64,000 bases of DNA from an uncultured Clostridium sp. Lineage in GTDB: Bacteria > Bacillota > Clostridia > Lachnospirales > Lachnospiraceae. Positions 7,416 through 15,415 of the stretch are shown here, piece by piece. The notes under the pieces are model-generated. The model saw only the letters and a list, made by a program, of their open reading frames with translations, did not search any database and was not told where the DNA came from. Each line of letters starts with the position of its first letter. Position 1 is the stretch's first letter. Location: NCBI RefSeq assembly GCF_900547735.1, contig NZ_URHZ01000022.1, positions 3,495-67,494 on the forward strand. The letters run 5' to 3'. A program made the position numbers and the translations under genes.

Positions 7416-8603
7416 TCATCCATTCAGATAATCTATCGCAAACTGCACATAGATTCCCGTTCCGTTCGGGAGCTGTTCCTCGTCTACCTCAAAATCAGGA
7501 TGATGATGCACACAGCAGATTCCCTTTTCTCTGTTTCTCACTCCTAAAAAACCATAAACTCCGGGCACCTTTTCCATCAAAACGGAAAAATCCTCCGCAC
7601 CCGTCATTTTATCCAGATGAACAAGAGCCGCTTTTCCCATTTGTTTCTCCGCGGCGCTTCTCGCTATATTATTTAAATCCTCATGGTCGTTGATAACCGG
7701 TCCCGGGAAAAAGCAGTATTCCGTCTCCGCCTCGCAGCCGTATGCCACGGCTACGCCTGAGGCCATATCGGTGATGAGCTTTGGCAGGCTCTTTCTGAAT
7801 TCTCTGTTAAAAGTCCTGGTGGTTCCCACCAGTTCCACCTGTCCGGCCAGAATATTGGACTGGGTTCCCCCATTCATCATCCCCACCGACAATACAAAGG
7901 TGTTCTGGGGGTTATTGATGCGGCTTACCAGGGTCTGAAGCGCCATAACAACGGCTGCCGCTCCTACGACGGCATCCTTTCCCTCGTGAGGGGCGCTTCC
8001 GTGTGAGGAGCAGCCCTTGATCCGGATGGTAAACCGATCGCTGGACGCCATCCTCTCCCCGTCCTCAAAATTGACGCAGCCGGAGTCCAGGAGCGCCCAC
8101 ACATGCATTCCGAAGATTGCATCTACGCCGTCCAGTGCACCGTTATCCACATAATGCTTTGATTCTATGCCTACTTCCTCTCCCATCTGGAAGAGCAGTT
8201 TCACTGTACCTGAAAATTCATCCCTGTGGGACGACAGGATTTTGGCGGCCGCCAGAAGCATGGCCATATGGCAGTCATGGCCGCAGGCATGCATCACACC
8301 CGGATTCTGCGAGGAATATTCTTTATTCTGTGGTTCGGTGATCGGCAGGGCATCTATATCCGCCCGCAGCATTACGGTTTTTCCCGAACCCGGTTCCCCG
8401 CCCGAACGGGTTCCCTCGATGGTTCCCACCGCGCCGGTGCAGTCGTCGAATGTACGGACCGGAATGCCCATTGCCTCCAGTTCCCTTACGATATGTTCCG
8501 TTGTACCCGCCTCTTCCTTGGATACCTCAGGATGCGCGTGGAAAAAGCGGCGCTGCGTACGTATATATTCCTTCTGTTCTCCTGCAAGTTCTTTTATATT
8601 CAC
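7416..8603 (-). CDS. M20D-family amidohydrolase (HipO/AbgA-like), second in abgT operon
   Basis: A 395-residue N-acyl-amino-acid amidohydrolase. Metal ligands are visible as HACGHD (residues 105-110), GEE (141-143, catalytic Glu), GMHVWA, and the C-terminal HHHPDFEVDE. It is about as long as hippurate hydrolase and IAA-amino-acid hydrolases. Its start overlaps the stop of the upstream paralog at 8600 by four bases, so the two are translationally coupled and may form a heteromer as AbgA and AbgB do in E. coli. Likely substrates are p-aminobenzoyl-glutamate-type or other N-acyl amino acids imported by AbgT. It is the last gene of that operon. Confidence 0.88.
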   Translation of the reverse strand: MNIKELAGEQKEYIRTQRRFFHAHPEVSKEEAGTTEHIVRELEAMGIPVRTFDDCTGAVGTIEGTRSGGEPGSGKTVMLRADIDALPITEPQNKEYSSQNPGVMHACGHDCHMAMLLAAAKILSSHRDEFSGTVKLLFQMGEEVGIESKHYVDNGALDGVDAIFGMHVWALLDSGCVNFEDGERMASSDRFTIRIKGCSSHGSAPHEGKDAVVGAAAVVMALQTLVSRINNPQNTFVLSVGMMNGGTQSNILAGQVELVGTTRTFNREFRKSLPKLITDMASGVAVAYGCEAETEYCFFPGPVINDHEDLNNIARSAAEKQMGKAALVHLDKMTGAEDFSVLMEKVPGVYGFLGVRNREKGICCVHHHPDFEVDEEQLPNGTGIYVQFAIDYLNG

Positions 8604-9799
8604 AGCGATTTTCCCTCCTCTTCCACTTCTCCGCCTTCCAGATAGTCATAGGCAAACTGCGCGTAAAGCGCCGCTCCTCTTGGCAGAAGTTTTTCATCCA
8701 CACGGAAATGGACGGAATGAACGGGATGGACGCTTCCGCACTCCTCATTATAATAGCCTATAAAACACAGCAGTCCCGGAACTTTTTCCATCAGAATGGA
8801 CATGTCTTCGGAACCCATGACCCTCGGCATCTTTTTAAGGACCTCTTCTCCATACAGCTTCACTGCCGCCGCCCTGGCGATTTCATTGAGTTCAAGGTCG
8901 TCATTCATGACCGGAGGTTCAATCGGGTTATTGATAAATTCAGCCCTGCAGCCAAGTGCCTCCGCCGTGCCGCCGATGATTCTTCCCAGTTCCTTCTGAA
9001 CCTTCTTCCTCATCTCCACTCCATAGGTCCGGATAGTCCCTTCCATCTCCACGCGGTCGGCGATGATATTAAACTGGGTTCCGGCCTTCACCATGCCCAC
9101 CGACACCACCATTGGATTCAGCGGATCATTTTCCCTGCTGACAAAGGTCTGTATATTCATGATAATCGAGCTGGCGGCCACGATGGCGTCGTGCCCCAGG
9201 TGAGGGGTGGAGCCGTGTACCGAGGAGCCCTCCACAATGATTTTAAAATTGTCGCAGGACGCCATCCGGAATCCATCCTCGATATTTATAAAGCCTGTTT
9301 CCATACTGGCCCAGACGTGAATTCCCATCAGGGCGTCCACATCGTCCAGATATCCGTGATCTACATAGTAGTTCGCCCCATGGCAGGATTCCTCAGCCGA
9401 CTGGAATAAAAGTTTTACCGTGCCGCAGAGGCCTTCTAGGTGGCTGCTCAGCATACGGGCCGCCCCTAACAGCATTGCGCTGTGGCAGTCGTGTCCGCAG
9501 GCATGCATTGCTCCCGGATTACAGGAGGAAAATGCCTCCCCGCTCCCCTCGTTCAGCGGTAAGGCGTCAATGTCAGCCCTGAGCATCACCGTCTTCCCCG
9601 GTTTTTCTCCGCGGATCGTGCCAATTACGCCGTAATAATCGGGAAAACGCTGCGTTTCAATTCCCATACTTTCAAGTTCTTTTGTAATATACGCCGTCGT
9701 ATCTCTTTCCTCAAAAGATACCTCCGCGTGACTGTGTATCCACCGTCTCTTTTCGACGATATAATCGCTCAGCCCAGCGGCCTCCTCTTTAAAATTCAT
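8600..9799 (-). CDS. M20D-family amidohydrolase (HipO/AbgA-like), first in abgT operon
   Basis: A 399-residue paralog of the 7416 protein, with HACGHD at residues 99-104, the AEES catalytic Glu region, GIHVWA, and C-terminal SVHSVHFRVDE. Two in-frame ATGs are possible. The inner one is favoured because AAAGGA sits about six bases upstream; the outer at 9814 would add MKGNS and has GGAG only four bases away. It follows abgT by 116 bases containing a hairpin, and overlaps the next M20 gene by four bases. Confidence 0.87.
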   Translation of the reverse strand: MNFKEEAAGLSDYIVEKRRWIHSHAEVSFEERDTTAYITKELESMGIETQRFPDYYGVIGTIRGEKPGKTVMLRADIDALPLNEGSGEAFSSCNPGAMHACGHDCHSAMLLGAARMLSSHLEGLCGTVKLLFQSAEESCHGANYYVDHGYLDDVDALMGIHVWASMETGFINIEDGFRMASCDNFKIIVEGSSVHGSTPHLGHDAIVAASSIIMNIQTFVSRENDPLNPMVVSVGMVKAGTQFNIIADRVEMEGTIRTYGVEMRKKVQKELGRIIGGTAEALGCRAEFINNPIEPPVMNDDLELNEIARAAAVKLYGEEVLKKMPRVMGSEDMSILMEKVPGLLCFIGYYNEECGSVHPVHSVHFRVDEKLLPRGAALYAQFAYDYLEGGEVEEEGKSL

Positions 9800-9862
9800 A
9801 CTGTTTCCTTTCATTTATCTCCGGGCCGAAGAATTCGGCAGCAGTAACGCACCAATCGCAAA

Positions 9863-9890
9863 GCGAGAAAAACCATAAGGTTTTTCCCGC
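9863..9890 (-). terminator. Attenuating hairpin between abgT and the M20 genes
   Basis: On the minus strand GCGGGAAAAACC pairs with GGTTTTTCTCGC around TTAT, with a short TTT just beyond. The tract is weak, so it probably reduces rather than ends transcription into the amidohydrolase pair, or protects the abgT 3' end. Confidence 0.55.
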
Positions 9891-9915
9891 CTTTCTTCCG
9901 TCTCCGGATTTTTTA

Positions 9916-11451
9916 CTATAAGAAGATTCCGCCGCCGGGACCCAGGGGCAGGTTGAACATTGCCCAGATTACCAGCAGTATAAGCCATGTAACCGTAAAG
10001 GTCACGGAATAAGGAATCATGTTGGCTATAATTGTTCCCATACCCGTATCTTTCTCATATCTTCTGGCAAATCCGAGGATCAGCGGGAAATAATAGAACA
10101 GCGGTGACAGCGGGTTGGTGATGGAGTCACCGATTCTGTATGCCACCTGTGTAACCGCGGGGTCATATCCCAGGATCATCATCATCGGTACAAATACGGG
10201 AGCCAGAATTGCCCATTTTGCCGATGCGGAACCGATGAACAGGTTGACGATGCAGGAAACAACAACAAGACCCACGAGCAACGGAATACCGGTAAAGTTC
10301 ATTGCCGTCAGCAGGTCGGCGCCCTTGATGGCAATAATCGCTCCCAGGTTGCTCCAGCTGAAGTAATTTGTAAACTGTGCACAGAAGAAGCACAGCAGTA
10401 TGTATGGGGCCATATCTTTAAATGCATCCACGATGTCTGCAAATAACGCTTTGTCATTCTTATATCTGCCGGAGGCAAATCCGTATACCGCGCCCGGAAC
10501 AAAGAGAACGATGGATACCGTTACAATAATTCCGCTCATAAACGGAGAGGTGGATGCCATCAGGGAACCTGTTTCCGGGTCACCGAGAACGGGATCGCTT
10601 CCGAGACACATTGCAATGATTACCACAACCGTAATCACGAAAGAAAGACCGGCCAGATTGAGGGCCTTATGCTGTTTTGGAGAAAGTTCGGCCGCCGCTT
10701 TATCATATTCATATTTACTTAAGTCCTGGCCCTCAAAACGCGGTGCCATGAATTTTTCCGTCAGGATTGTTCCGACGATCGAGAGTACAACACAGGAAGC
10801 AATCAGGAAATAATAGTTGATGGCGGGAGAAGCCACATAATTCGGGTCAATCATCTGGGCCGCCGCCTCCGTATACCCATAGGCCAGGGCGTCGGAAAGT
10901 CCGAGAGCCACGTTGGCGCAGAAACCTGCAGCCACACCGGCGTATGCGGTAAACATACCTAAAAGCGGATGTCTTCCCATTCCAAGATAAATGATGGCCG
11001 CCAGAGGAGGCATTACAACGAAAGCCGCATCTCCGGCAATATTGCCGTTAATTCCTACAAAAATAATTACAAATGTTACAAATGCCGGTGCTGCGCTTCC
11101 AAGCATCTTCTGCATGAACGCCGCCAGGAAACCGCTCTTTTCAGCCGCGCCGGAACCGATTACCGCTACAAGCACCATTCCAAGCGGAGCGAATCCCGAA
11201 AAGTTGGTTACCGCCTTGCTCCACATCATGCGGACGCCGGCTTTGGAAAACAGATTGACAACCGATAAGGTCTCTCCTGTTCCCGGATGGACCGCGGTGA
11301 CCCCCATGGCGCTGAAAATACCGGATAACACTACGATGAGTGTCGCCAGAAGAACGAACAGCGTCGCCGGATCGGGAAGCTTGTTGCCCGCCACTTCGAT
11401 CCCGTTCAGGATCCGGTCAAGCAGCTTCTTTTTGCCTTTTTCTTTACTCAT
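9916..11451 (-). CDS. abgT: AbgT-family transporter (p-aminobenzoyl-glutamate type)
   Basis: A 511-residue inner-membrane protein with about a dozen hydrophobic segments. The opening LLDRILNGIEVAGNKLPDPATLF and the later NITDSPLSPLF-type region (here SITNPLSPLFYYFPLIL) are AbgT hallmarks. E. coli AbgT imports p-aminobenzoyl-glutamate; other members export sulfonamides. Here the two downstream M20 amidohydrolases mirror the E. coli abgA-abgB-abgT set, in the order T-M20-M20. GGAGGG precedes the ATG and a strong promoter lies at 11518. Confidence 0.92.
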   Translation of the reverse strand: MSKEKGKKKLLDRILNGIEVAGNKLPDPATLFVLLATLIVVLSGIFSAMGVTAVHPGTGETLSVVNLFSKAGVRMMWSKAVTNFSGFAPLGMVLVAVIGSGAAEKSGFLAAFMQKMLGSAAPAFVTFVIIFVGINGNIAGDAAFVVMPPLAAIIYLGMGRHPLLGMFTAYAGVAAGFCANVALGLSDALAYGYTEAAAQMIDPNYVASPAINYYFLIASCVVLSIVGTILTEKFMAPRFEGQDLSKYEYDKAAAELSPKQHKALNLAGLSFVITVVVIIAMCLGSDPVLGDPETGSLMASTSPFMSGIIVTVSIVLFVPGAVYGFASGRYKNDKALFADIVDAFKDMAPYILLCFFCAQFTNYFSWSNLGAIIAIKGADLLTAMNFTGIPLLVGLVVVSCIVNLFIGSASAKWAILAPVFVPMMMILGYDPAVTQVAYRIGDSITNPLSPLFYYFPLILGFARRYEKDTGMGTIIANMIPYSVTFTVTWLILLVIWAMFNLPLGPGGGIFL

Positions 11452-11517
11452 ATACTTACCCTCCTGTCTGATATAATATTATTTGATAATTCGCATAATA
11501 ATACATCATTTTGTGAT

Positions 11518-11546
11518 ATTGTATCAAAAATCGCAGAACATGACAA
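11518..11546 (-). promoter_or_regulatory. Sigma-A promoter of the abgT operon
   Basis: On the minus strand TTGTCA and TACAAT are separated by 17 bases, giving a leader of roughly 60 bases before the ATG. The 446-base gap 11452-11897 also holds the tex terminator and a decayed mobile-element copy. Confidence 0.8.
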
Positions 11547-11698
11547 GTTTTTTATGAGACGTTACGAAACAATTACCGTTTTTACACAGACAATTCAGGC
11601 CCCCTTTACCGGCAGAAAAATCAGGCTCTTCCATCCTTCTTAGTAAAGCGGGTGAACAATCATCCGCCGTTTCAACGGCAGGCTGCCGTTATCAATCT

Positions 11699-11740
11699 AA
11701 AAGCGGCCCGGACCAATGCAGGATGCAGGGTCCGAACCGC
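11699..11740 (-). terminator. Intrinsic terminator downstream of tex
   Basis: On the minus strand GCGGTTCGGACC pairs with GGTCCGGGCCGC over 12 pairs (two G-U) with a 14-base loop, then TTTT. It lies 158 bases past the tex stop, beyond the decayed repeat copy. This suggests the repeat sits between the gene and its original terminator. Confidence 0.75.
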
Positions 11741-11779
11741 CTGAAATCTTATTTTACGTAACTTTTCAGTACCTTCATG

Positions 11780-11898
11780 GTTACCGCTCCACGATGCACA
11801 AAACAGCAGAAAACTCTGTTTCGCACTGGACAAACCCGGGATTTTCATGAAGAAACGCATGAAAACACCTTGCGGAATCCTACCTTCTGAACCGTTAC
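11780..11898. mobile_element. Decayed copy of the GTTACTGTTCAC element
   Basis: Begins GTTACCGCTCCAC and ends GAACCGTTAC. The interior blocks (ACGATGCACA, GGATTTTCATGA, GAAAACACCTTGCGGAAT) match the full copy at 7198. The right end reaches the first base of the tex stop codon, so its insertion may have set the present tex C-terminus. No flanking 8-bp repeat can be seen, consistent with age. Confidence 0.7.
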
Positions 11899-14042
11899 TA
11901 TTTTATTTTCATGGTCAGGGAAATCCTCTTTTTACCCAGATCCACGCTCAGCACTTTGACTTCCACGATATCGCCGACGCTGACAGCCTCCAGCGGATGT
12001 TTAATATACCGGTCCGTTATCTGTGAGATATGTACCAGTCCGTCCTGATGCACGCCGATATCTACAAAAGCGCCGAAATCAATGACATTCCTGACCGTCC
12101 CCTTGAGCACCATGCCGGGTGCCAGATCCTTCATATCCATGACGTCCGTCCTGAGAATCGGCTTCGGCATCTCATCACGCGGATCCCTGGCCGGTTTTTC
12201 CAGCTCGCTTACAATGTCCCTCAGCGTAATCTCGCCTATTTCCAGTTCCTGGGACAGCTTTTGATAATCCGTCACCTTTCGGCTGATTCCCTTGATTCCT
12301 CCGGATGAAAGTTCATTGATATCATATCCGAGACGTTTCAGGAGCGCCTCGGCCGCCTTGTAGCTCTCGGGATGCACGCTGGTCGTGTCCAGAGGATTCT
12401 TCCCTCCCTGGATCCTCATGAATCCGGCGCACTGCTCATATGCCTTCGGTCCCAGTTTGGCAACCTTGAGAAGGCCTCTCCGGCTTTCAAACACACCGTA
12501 CTCCTCACGGTAGGCAACGATATTTTTCGCAATCGTCTTATTGATTCCGGAAATGTACTCCAAAAGAGAGGCCGATGCGGTGTTCAAATCAACTCCTACC
12601 CTGTTGACACAGTCTTCCACGACGCCCTGAAGGGCCTCGCTCAGATTTTTCTGGTTCATGTCGTGCTGGTACTGCCCCACACCGATGGATTTTGGATCGA
12701 TCTTGACCAGCTCGGCCAGAGGATCCTGGAGTCTTCTGGCGATTGAAACCGCGCTTCTCTGTCCCACGTCAAACTGCGGGAATTCTTCCGTGGCCAGCTT
12801 GCTGGCGGAGTAAACGGAGGCGCCTGCCTCATTGACGATAATATACTGCACCTGCTCCGGAATCTCCTTTAAGAGTTCCACGATAATCTGCTCCGACTCT
12901 CTGGACGCGGTGCCGTTTCCCACGGAAATCAGGGAGACACCGTACTTTTTAATCAGGTTCTTCAGGATTTTCTTGGACTCCTCCACCTTATTCTGAGGAG
13001 CCGTCGGATAAATCACCACCGTATCAAGTACTTTTCCGGTTGCATCCACCACCGCCAGTTTACAGCCCGTCCTGAATGCAGGATCCCATCCGAGGACAAC
13101 ACGCCCCATGATTGGAGGCTGCATCAGAAGCTGCTCCAGATTCTTTCCAAACACCTTAATCGCTCCCGCCTCGGCGTTTTCCGTCAGTTCACTGCGGATT
13201 TCCCGCTCAATGGCAGGAGAAATCAGGCGCTTATAGCTGTCCTCCGCCACTTCCCTCAGAATGCCCGATGTCTCGGGATTATCCCTGGTAATCACTTTCT
13301 TTTCCAGGAAACGGAGAACTTTCTCCTCCGGCGCGGTAATCTTTACCGTCAGAATTTTTTCCTTTTCTCCCCGGTTGAGGGCAAGAATCCGGTGGCCGGC
13401 CGTCTTTTTCAGCGGCTCGGTAAAGTTATAATACATCTCATAGACGGATTCCGTCTTCTCATCCCGGGCGGAAGAGTCGAGGGAACCCTCCTGAAACGTG
13501 GTCTTCCTGATATACGTTCTGTATTCCGCCGTCTCCGCAATCCGCTCCGCCAGAATATCCTTTGCCCCGTTAAGCGCATCCTCTGCGGTCTGGACGCCTT
13601 TTTCCTCCGAGATATATTTCTCGGCCTCTTTAAGGATCGGTGTCTTCGTCATCTGCAGGCTGATCAAGTTGGCAAGAGGCTCCAGCCCCTTTTCCTTCGC
13701 AATGCTGGCTCTTGTCTTCCTCTTCGGCCTGTACGGAAGATAGAGATCCTCCACGGCCACCAGCGTCGCCGCCGCCAGAATCTTCTTTTCCAGCTCCGGA
13801 GTCAGCTTTTCCTGTTCGCGTATGGAATTAATAACCTGGGATTTGCGTTCCTCCAGGTTCCTTAAATATTTTAACCTTTCATCCAGATTACGCAGCACCT
13901 CATCATTCAGGGAGCCGGTGGCCTCCTTGCGGTAGCGTGCGATAAAAGGGATGGTATTGCCTTCATCAATCAGTTTGACTGCGGCCTCTACCTGGCTGCG
14001 GTTAATCTGAAGCTCGTCCTTTAAAATTTGAATAATGTCCAT
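11898..14042 (-). CDS. tex: Tex-family RNA-binding protein (S1 domain)
   Basis: A 714-residue cytoplasmic protein. Order of parts: an N-terminal Tex domain with helix bundle (DIIQILKDELQINRSQVEAAVKLI and IPFIARYRKEATGSL), a YqgF-like RNase H fold (VVLGWDPAFRTGCKLAVVD), a helix-hairpin-helix region (LNTASASLLEYISGI), and a C-terminal S1 domain (GMVLKGTVRNVIDFGAFVDIG) ending in ISLTMKIK. Tex binds nucleic acid and affects transcription and toxin gene expression in some pathogens; its exact role is unresolved. Length is usual, and the gene stands alone between a terminator and the inverted repeat at 14154. Confidence 0.95.
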   Translation of the reverse strand: MDIIQILKDELQINRSQVEAAVKLIDEGNTIPFIARYRKEATGSLNDEVLRNLDERLKYLRNLEERKSQVINSIREQEKLTPELEKKILAAATLVAVEDLYLPYRPKRKTRASIAKEKGLEPLANLISLQMTKTPILKEAEKYISEEKGVQTAEDALNGAKDILAERIAETAEYRTYIRKTTFQEGSLDSSARDEKTESVYEMYYNFTEPLKKTAGHRILALNRGEKEKILTVKITAPEEKVLRFLEKKVITRDNPETSGILREVAEDSYKRLISPAIEREIRSELTENAEAGAIKVFGKNLEQLLMQPPIMGRVVLGWDPAFRTGCKLAVVDATGKVLDTVVIYPTAPQNKVEESKKILKNLIKKYGVSLISVGNGTASRESEQIIVELLKEIPEQVQYIIVNEAGASVYSASKLATEEFPQFDVGQRSAVSIARRLQDPLAELVKIDPKSIGVGQYQHDMNQKNLSEALQGVVEDCVNRVGVDLNTASASLLEYISGINKTIAKNIVAYREEYGVFESRRGLLKVAKLGPKAYEQCAGFMRIQGGKNPLDTTSVHPESYKAAEALLKRLGYDINELSSGGIKGISRKVTDYQKLSQELEIGEITLRDIVSELEKPARDPRDEMPKPILRTDVMDMKDLAPGMVLKGTVRNVIDFGAFVDIGVHQDGLVHISQITDRYIKHPLEAVSVGDIVEVKVLSVDLGKKRISLTMKIK

Positions 14043-14153
14043 TCTGTTTCCTCACTTTATGTCGTAACACTAACAGTTCCACAATTTTCCTGTGCGAGAT
14101 TATTATACAGGATTCTTTATCAGGGTGCAAGATGAGAATAAGGGGGGGATTAT

Positions 14154-14353
14154 TCTTCAGTTCCGGCCATAACCTGCCCGGCGGGGGAGGAGGAAGAAAA
14201 AATCTGCGGAGGGGACGTTGGAATCCGCCGGTGCTTGGACGCCGTCTTATGGCGTCTTAGCATCCGCTGCGCATTCCATAAGCGCAAGCGGTCCCCGCAG
14301 CAGATTTCTTTCTTCCGTATCCCCCGCCGGGCAGGTTATGGCCGGAACTGAAG
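14154..14353. repeat. Long inverted repeat, about 62 bp per arm with a 75-base structured loop
   Basis: The left arm 14154-14215 and right arm 14291-14353 are complementary. The outer 34 bases are perfect, and the rest has a few mismatches and one single-base insertion. The loop holds smaller perfect repeats (GACGCC/GGCGTC at 14238-14256; TGGAAT/ATTCCA at 14218 and 14273). It would fold into a giant cruciform or an RNA hairpin. It lies between the divergently transcribed tex and pfl genes. No protein-coding signal supports the short frames across it. Confidence 0.85.
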
Positions 14354-14469
14354 ATGCGAAGGTTTTCGGGCATCCCATGGGGGCTTGCGGCGGCGGATTG
14401 GGCTGTTGCGGAAATCCGTTTTCCCTCACGCCTCCTTCGCTCCTTCCCCCGCCCTTCGATTAAATTCTC

Positions 14470-14498
14470 TTGACAAATTCCTTTCAACTGGCTATATT
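14470..14498 (+). promoter_or_regulatory. Sigma-A promoter of the pflA-pflB operon
   Basis: TTGACA and TATATT are separated by 17 bases, a near-perfect consensus. The predicted start falls just ahead of the riboswitch. Confidence 0.88.
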
Positions 14499-14507
14499 AA
14501 AAAAATA

Positions 14508-14581
14508 TGGTGATCATATGACTGACGGAACAAGTGGAAAACCACGTGGAGTATGATCGGAAACCGGCCGACCGTCTGGGC
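14508..14581 (+). ncRNA. ZTP riboswitch (pfl motif)
   Basis: The sequence carries the conserved parts of the ZTP/ZMP aptamer. P1 is GATCATA (14512-14518) with TATGATC (14552-14558). The core ATGACTGACGGAAC, a hairpin GTGGAAAACCAC and the 3' element GCCGACCGTCTGGGC follow in family order. The ligand is the purine intermediate ZMP or ZTP, an alarm signal for low 10-formyl-tetrahydrofolate. The 3' part of the aptamer is also the 5' arm of the terminator at 14567, so ligand binding should prevent termination and switch on pflA-pflB. This fits a need for formate for folate charging. Confidence 0.95.
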
Positions 14582-14609
14582 AGAAAAGCCCGGACAGTCG
14601 GCTTTTTTT
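14567..14609 (+). terminator. Riboswitch-controlled intrinsic terminator
   Basis: GCCGACCGTCTGGGC pairs with GCCCGGACAGTCGGC around AGAAAA, then seven T. The left arm overlaps the 3' element of the ZTP aptamer, giving the on/off switch. Confidence 0.93.
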
Positions 14610-14641
14610 GATCTTTTTTCTGAGAAAAGGAGGTTTTTCAC

Positions 14642-15415
14642 ATGACACCCGGTTACATTCATTCGATTGAATCTATGGGGCTGGTAGACGGACCCGGTAT
14701 CAGGACGGTGCTCTTTTTGCAGGGCTGCCGGCTGCGATGTCAATACTGCCATAACCCCGATACCTGGAACGTAAAGGGAGGGACGCCGTTTACACCGGAG
14801 CAGGTTATACGGAGACTTAAGCGCTTTAAGCCTTATTACGGCACTCGGGGAGGCGTGACTTTTTCAGGCGGGGAACCCCTGCTTCAGCCCGATTTTCTTC
14901 TGGAAACTTTGTCTTTATGCCGGGAGGAGGGGATTTCCACCTGTCTCGACACCGCAGGCTGCGGCATCGGCAGATACCGTGAAATTCTTGGTAACACGGA
15001 TCTTGTCATTTTTGATGTGAAGCACTATACGGATGAAGGCTACAGGGCGGTTACGGGGCGGGCGCCGGATGAGGCGCTGCGCTTTCTGGATGCCGCCATG
15101 AGCAGCGGTGTTCCTTTGTGGATACGCCATGTAGCGGTTCCCGGGCTTACGGACGGAGAAAAACATTTTACAGGACTCTGGAACTTTCTCCGGACGCTGC
15201 GCGGCGTAGAGAAAGTGGAACTGCTGCCCTACCACGTACTGGGAGTGTCCAAATATCATGCACTTGGCATTCCCTGTCCGCTGGAAAATGTGCCGCCGAT
15301 GGAGGCCGGAGGCCTGGTTCGATGGCAGCAGGTTATGAATAACGGCCTTACAAATAACGCACCGCTTACCACAGTCATTAAGAGAACGGAGGATCAATTA
15401 TGTCAGTCAATGTAA
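14642..15415 (+). CDS. pflA: Pyruvate formate-lyase activating enzyme
   Basis: A 257-residue radical-SAM enzyme that installs the glycyl radical on pyruvate formate-lyase. The iron-sulfur cluster motif C29-x3-C33-x2-C36 is intact (GCRLRCQYCHNPD). The SAM-binding GG motif TFSGGEPL follows. AAGGAGG is upstream of the ATG. It precedes pflB and overlaps it by 16 bases. In many bacteria the order is pflB then pflA, so activator-first is less usual and means the activator is made ahead of its target. Controlled by the upstream ZTP riboswitch. Confidence 0.95.
   Translation: MTPGYIHSIESMGLVDGPGIRTVLFLQGCRLRCQYCHNPDTWNVKGGTPFTPEQVIRRLKRFKPYYGTRGGVTFSGGEPLLQPDFLLETLSLCREEGISTCLDTAGCGIGRYREILGNTDLVIFDVKHYTDEGYRAVTGRAPDEALRFLDAAMSSGVPLWIRHVAVPGLTDGEKHFTGLWNFLRTLRGVEKVELLPYHVLGVSKYHALGIPCPLENVPPMEAGGLVRWQQVMNNGLTNNAPLTTVIKRTEDQLCQSM

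Noticed and set aside
14218..14487. Short open frames on both strands across the tex-pflA gap
   Set aside because: They lie within the long inverted repeat and its right flank; mirrored frames are a by-product of the palindrome, with no ribosome binding site or family resemblance.
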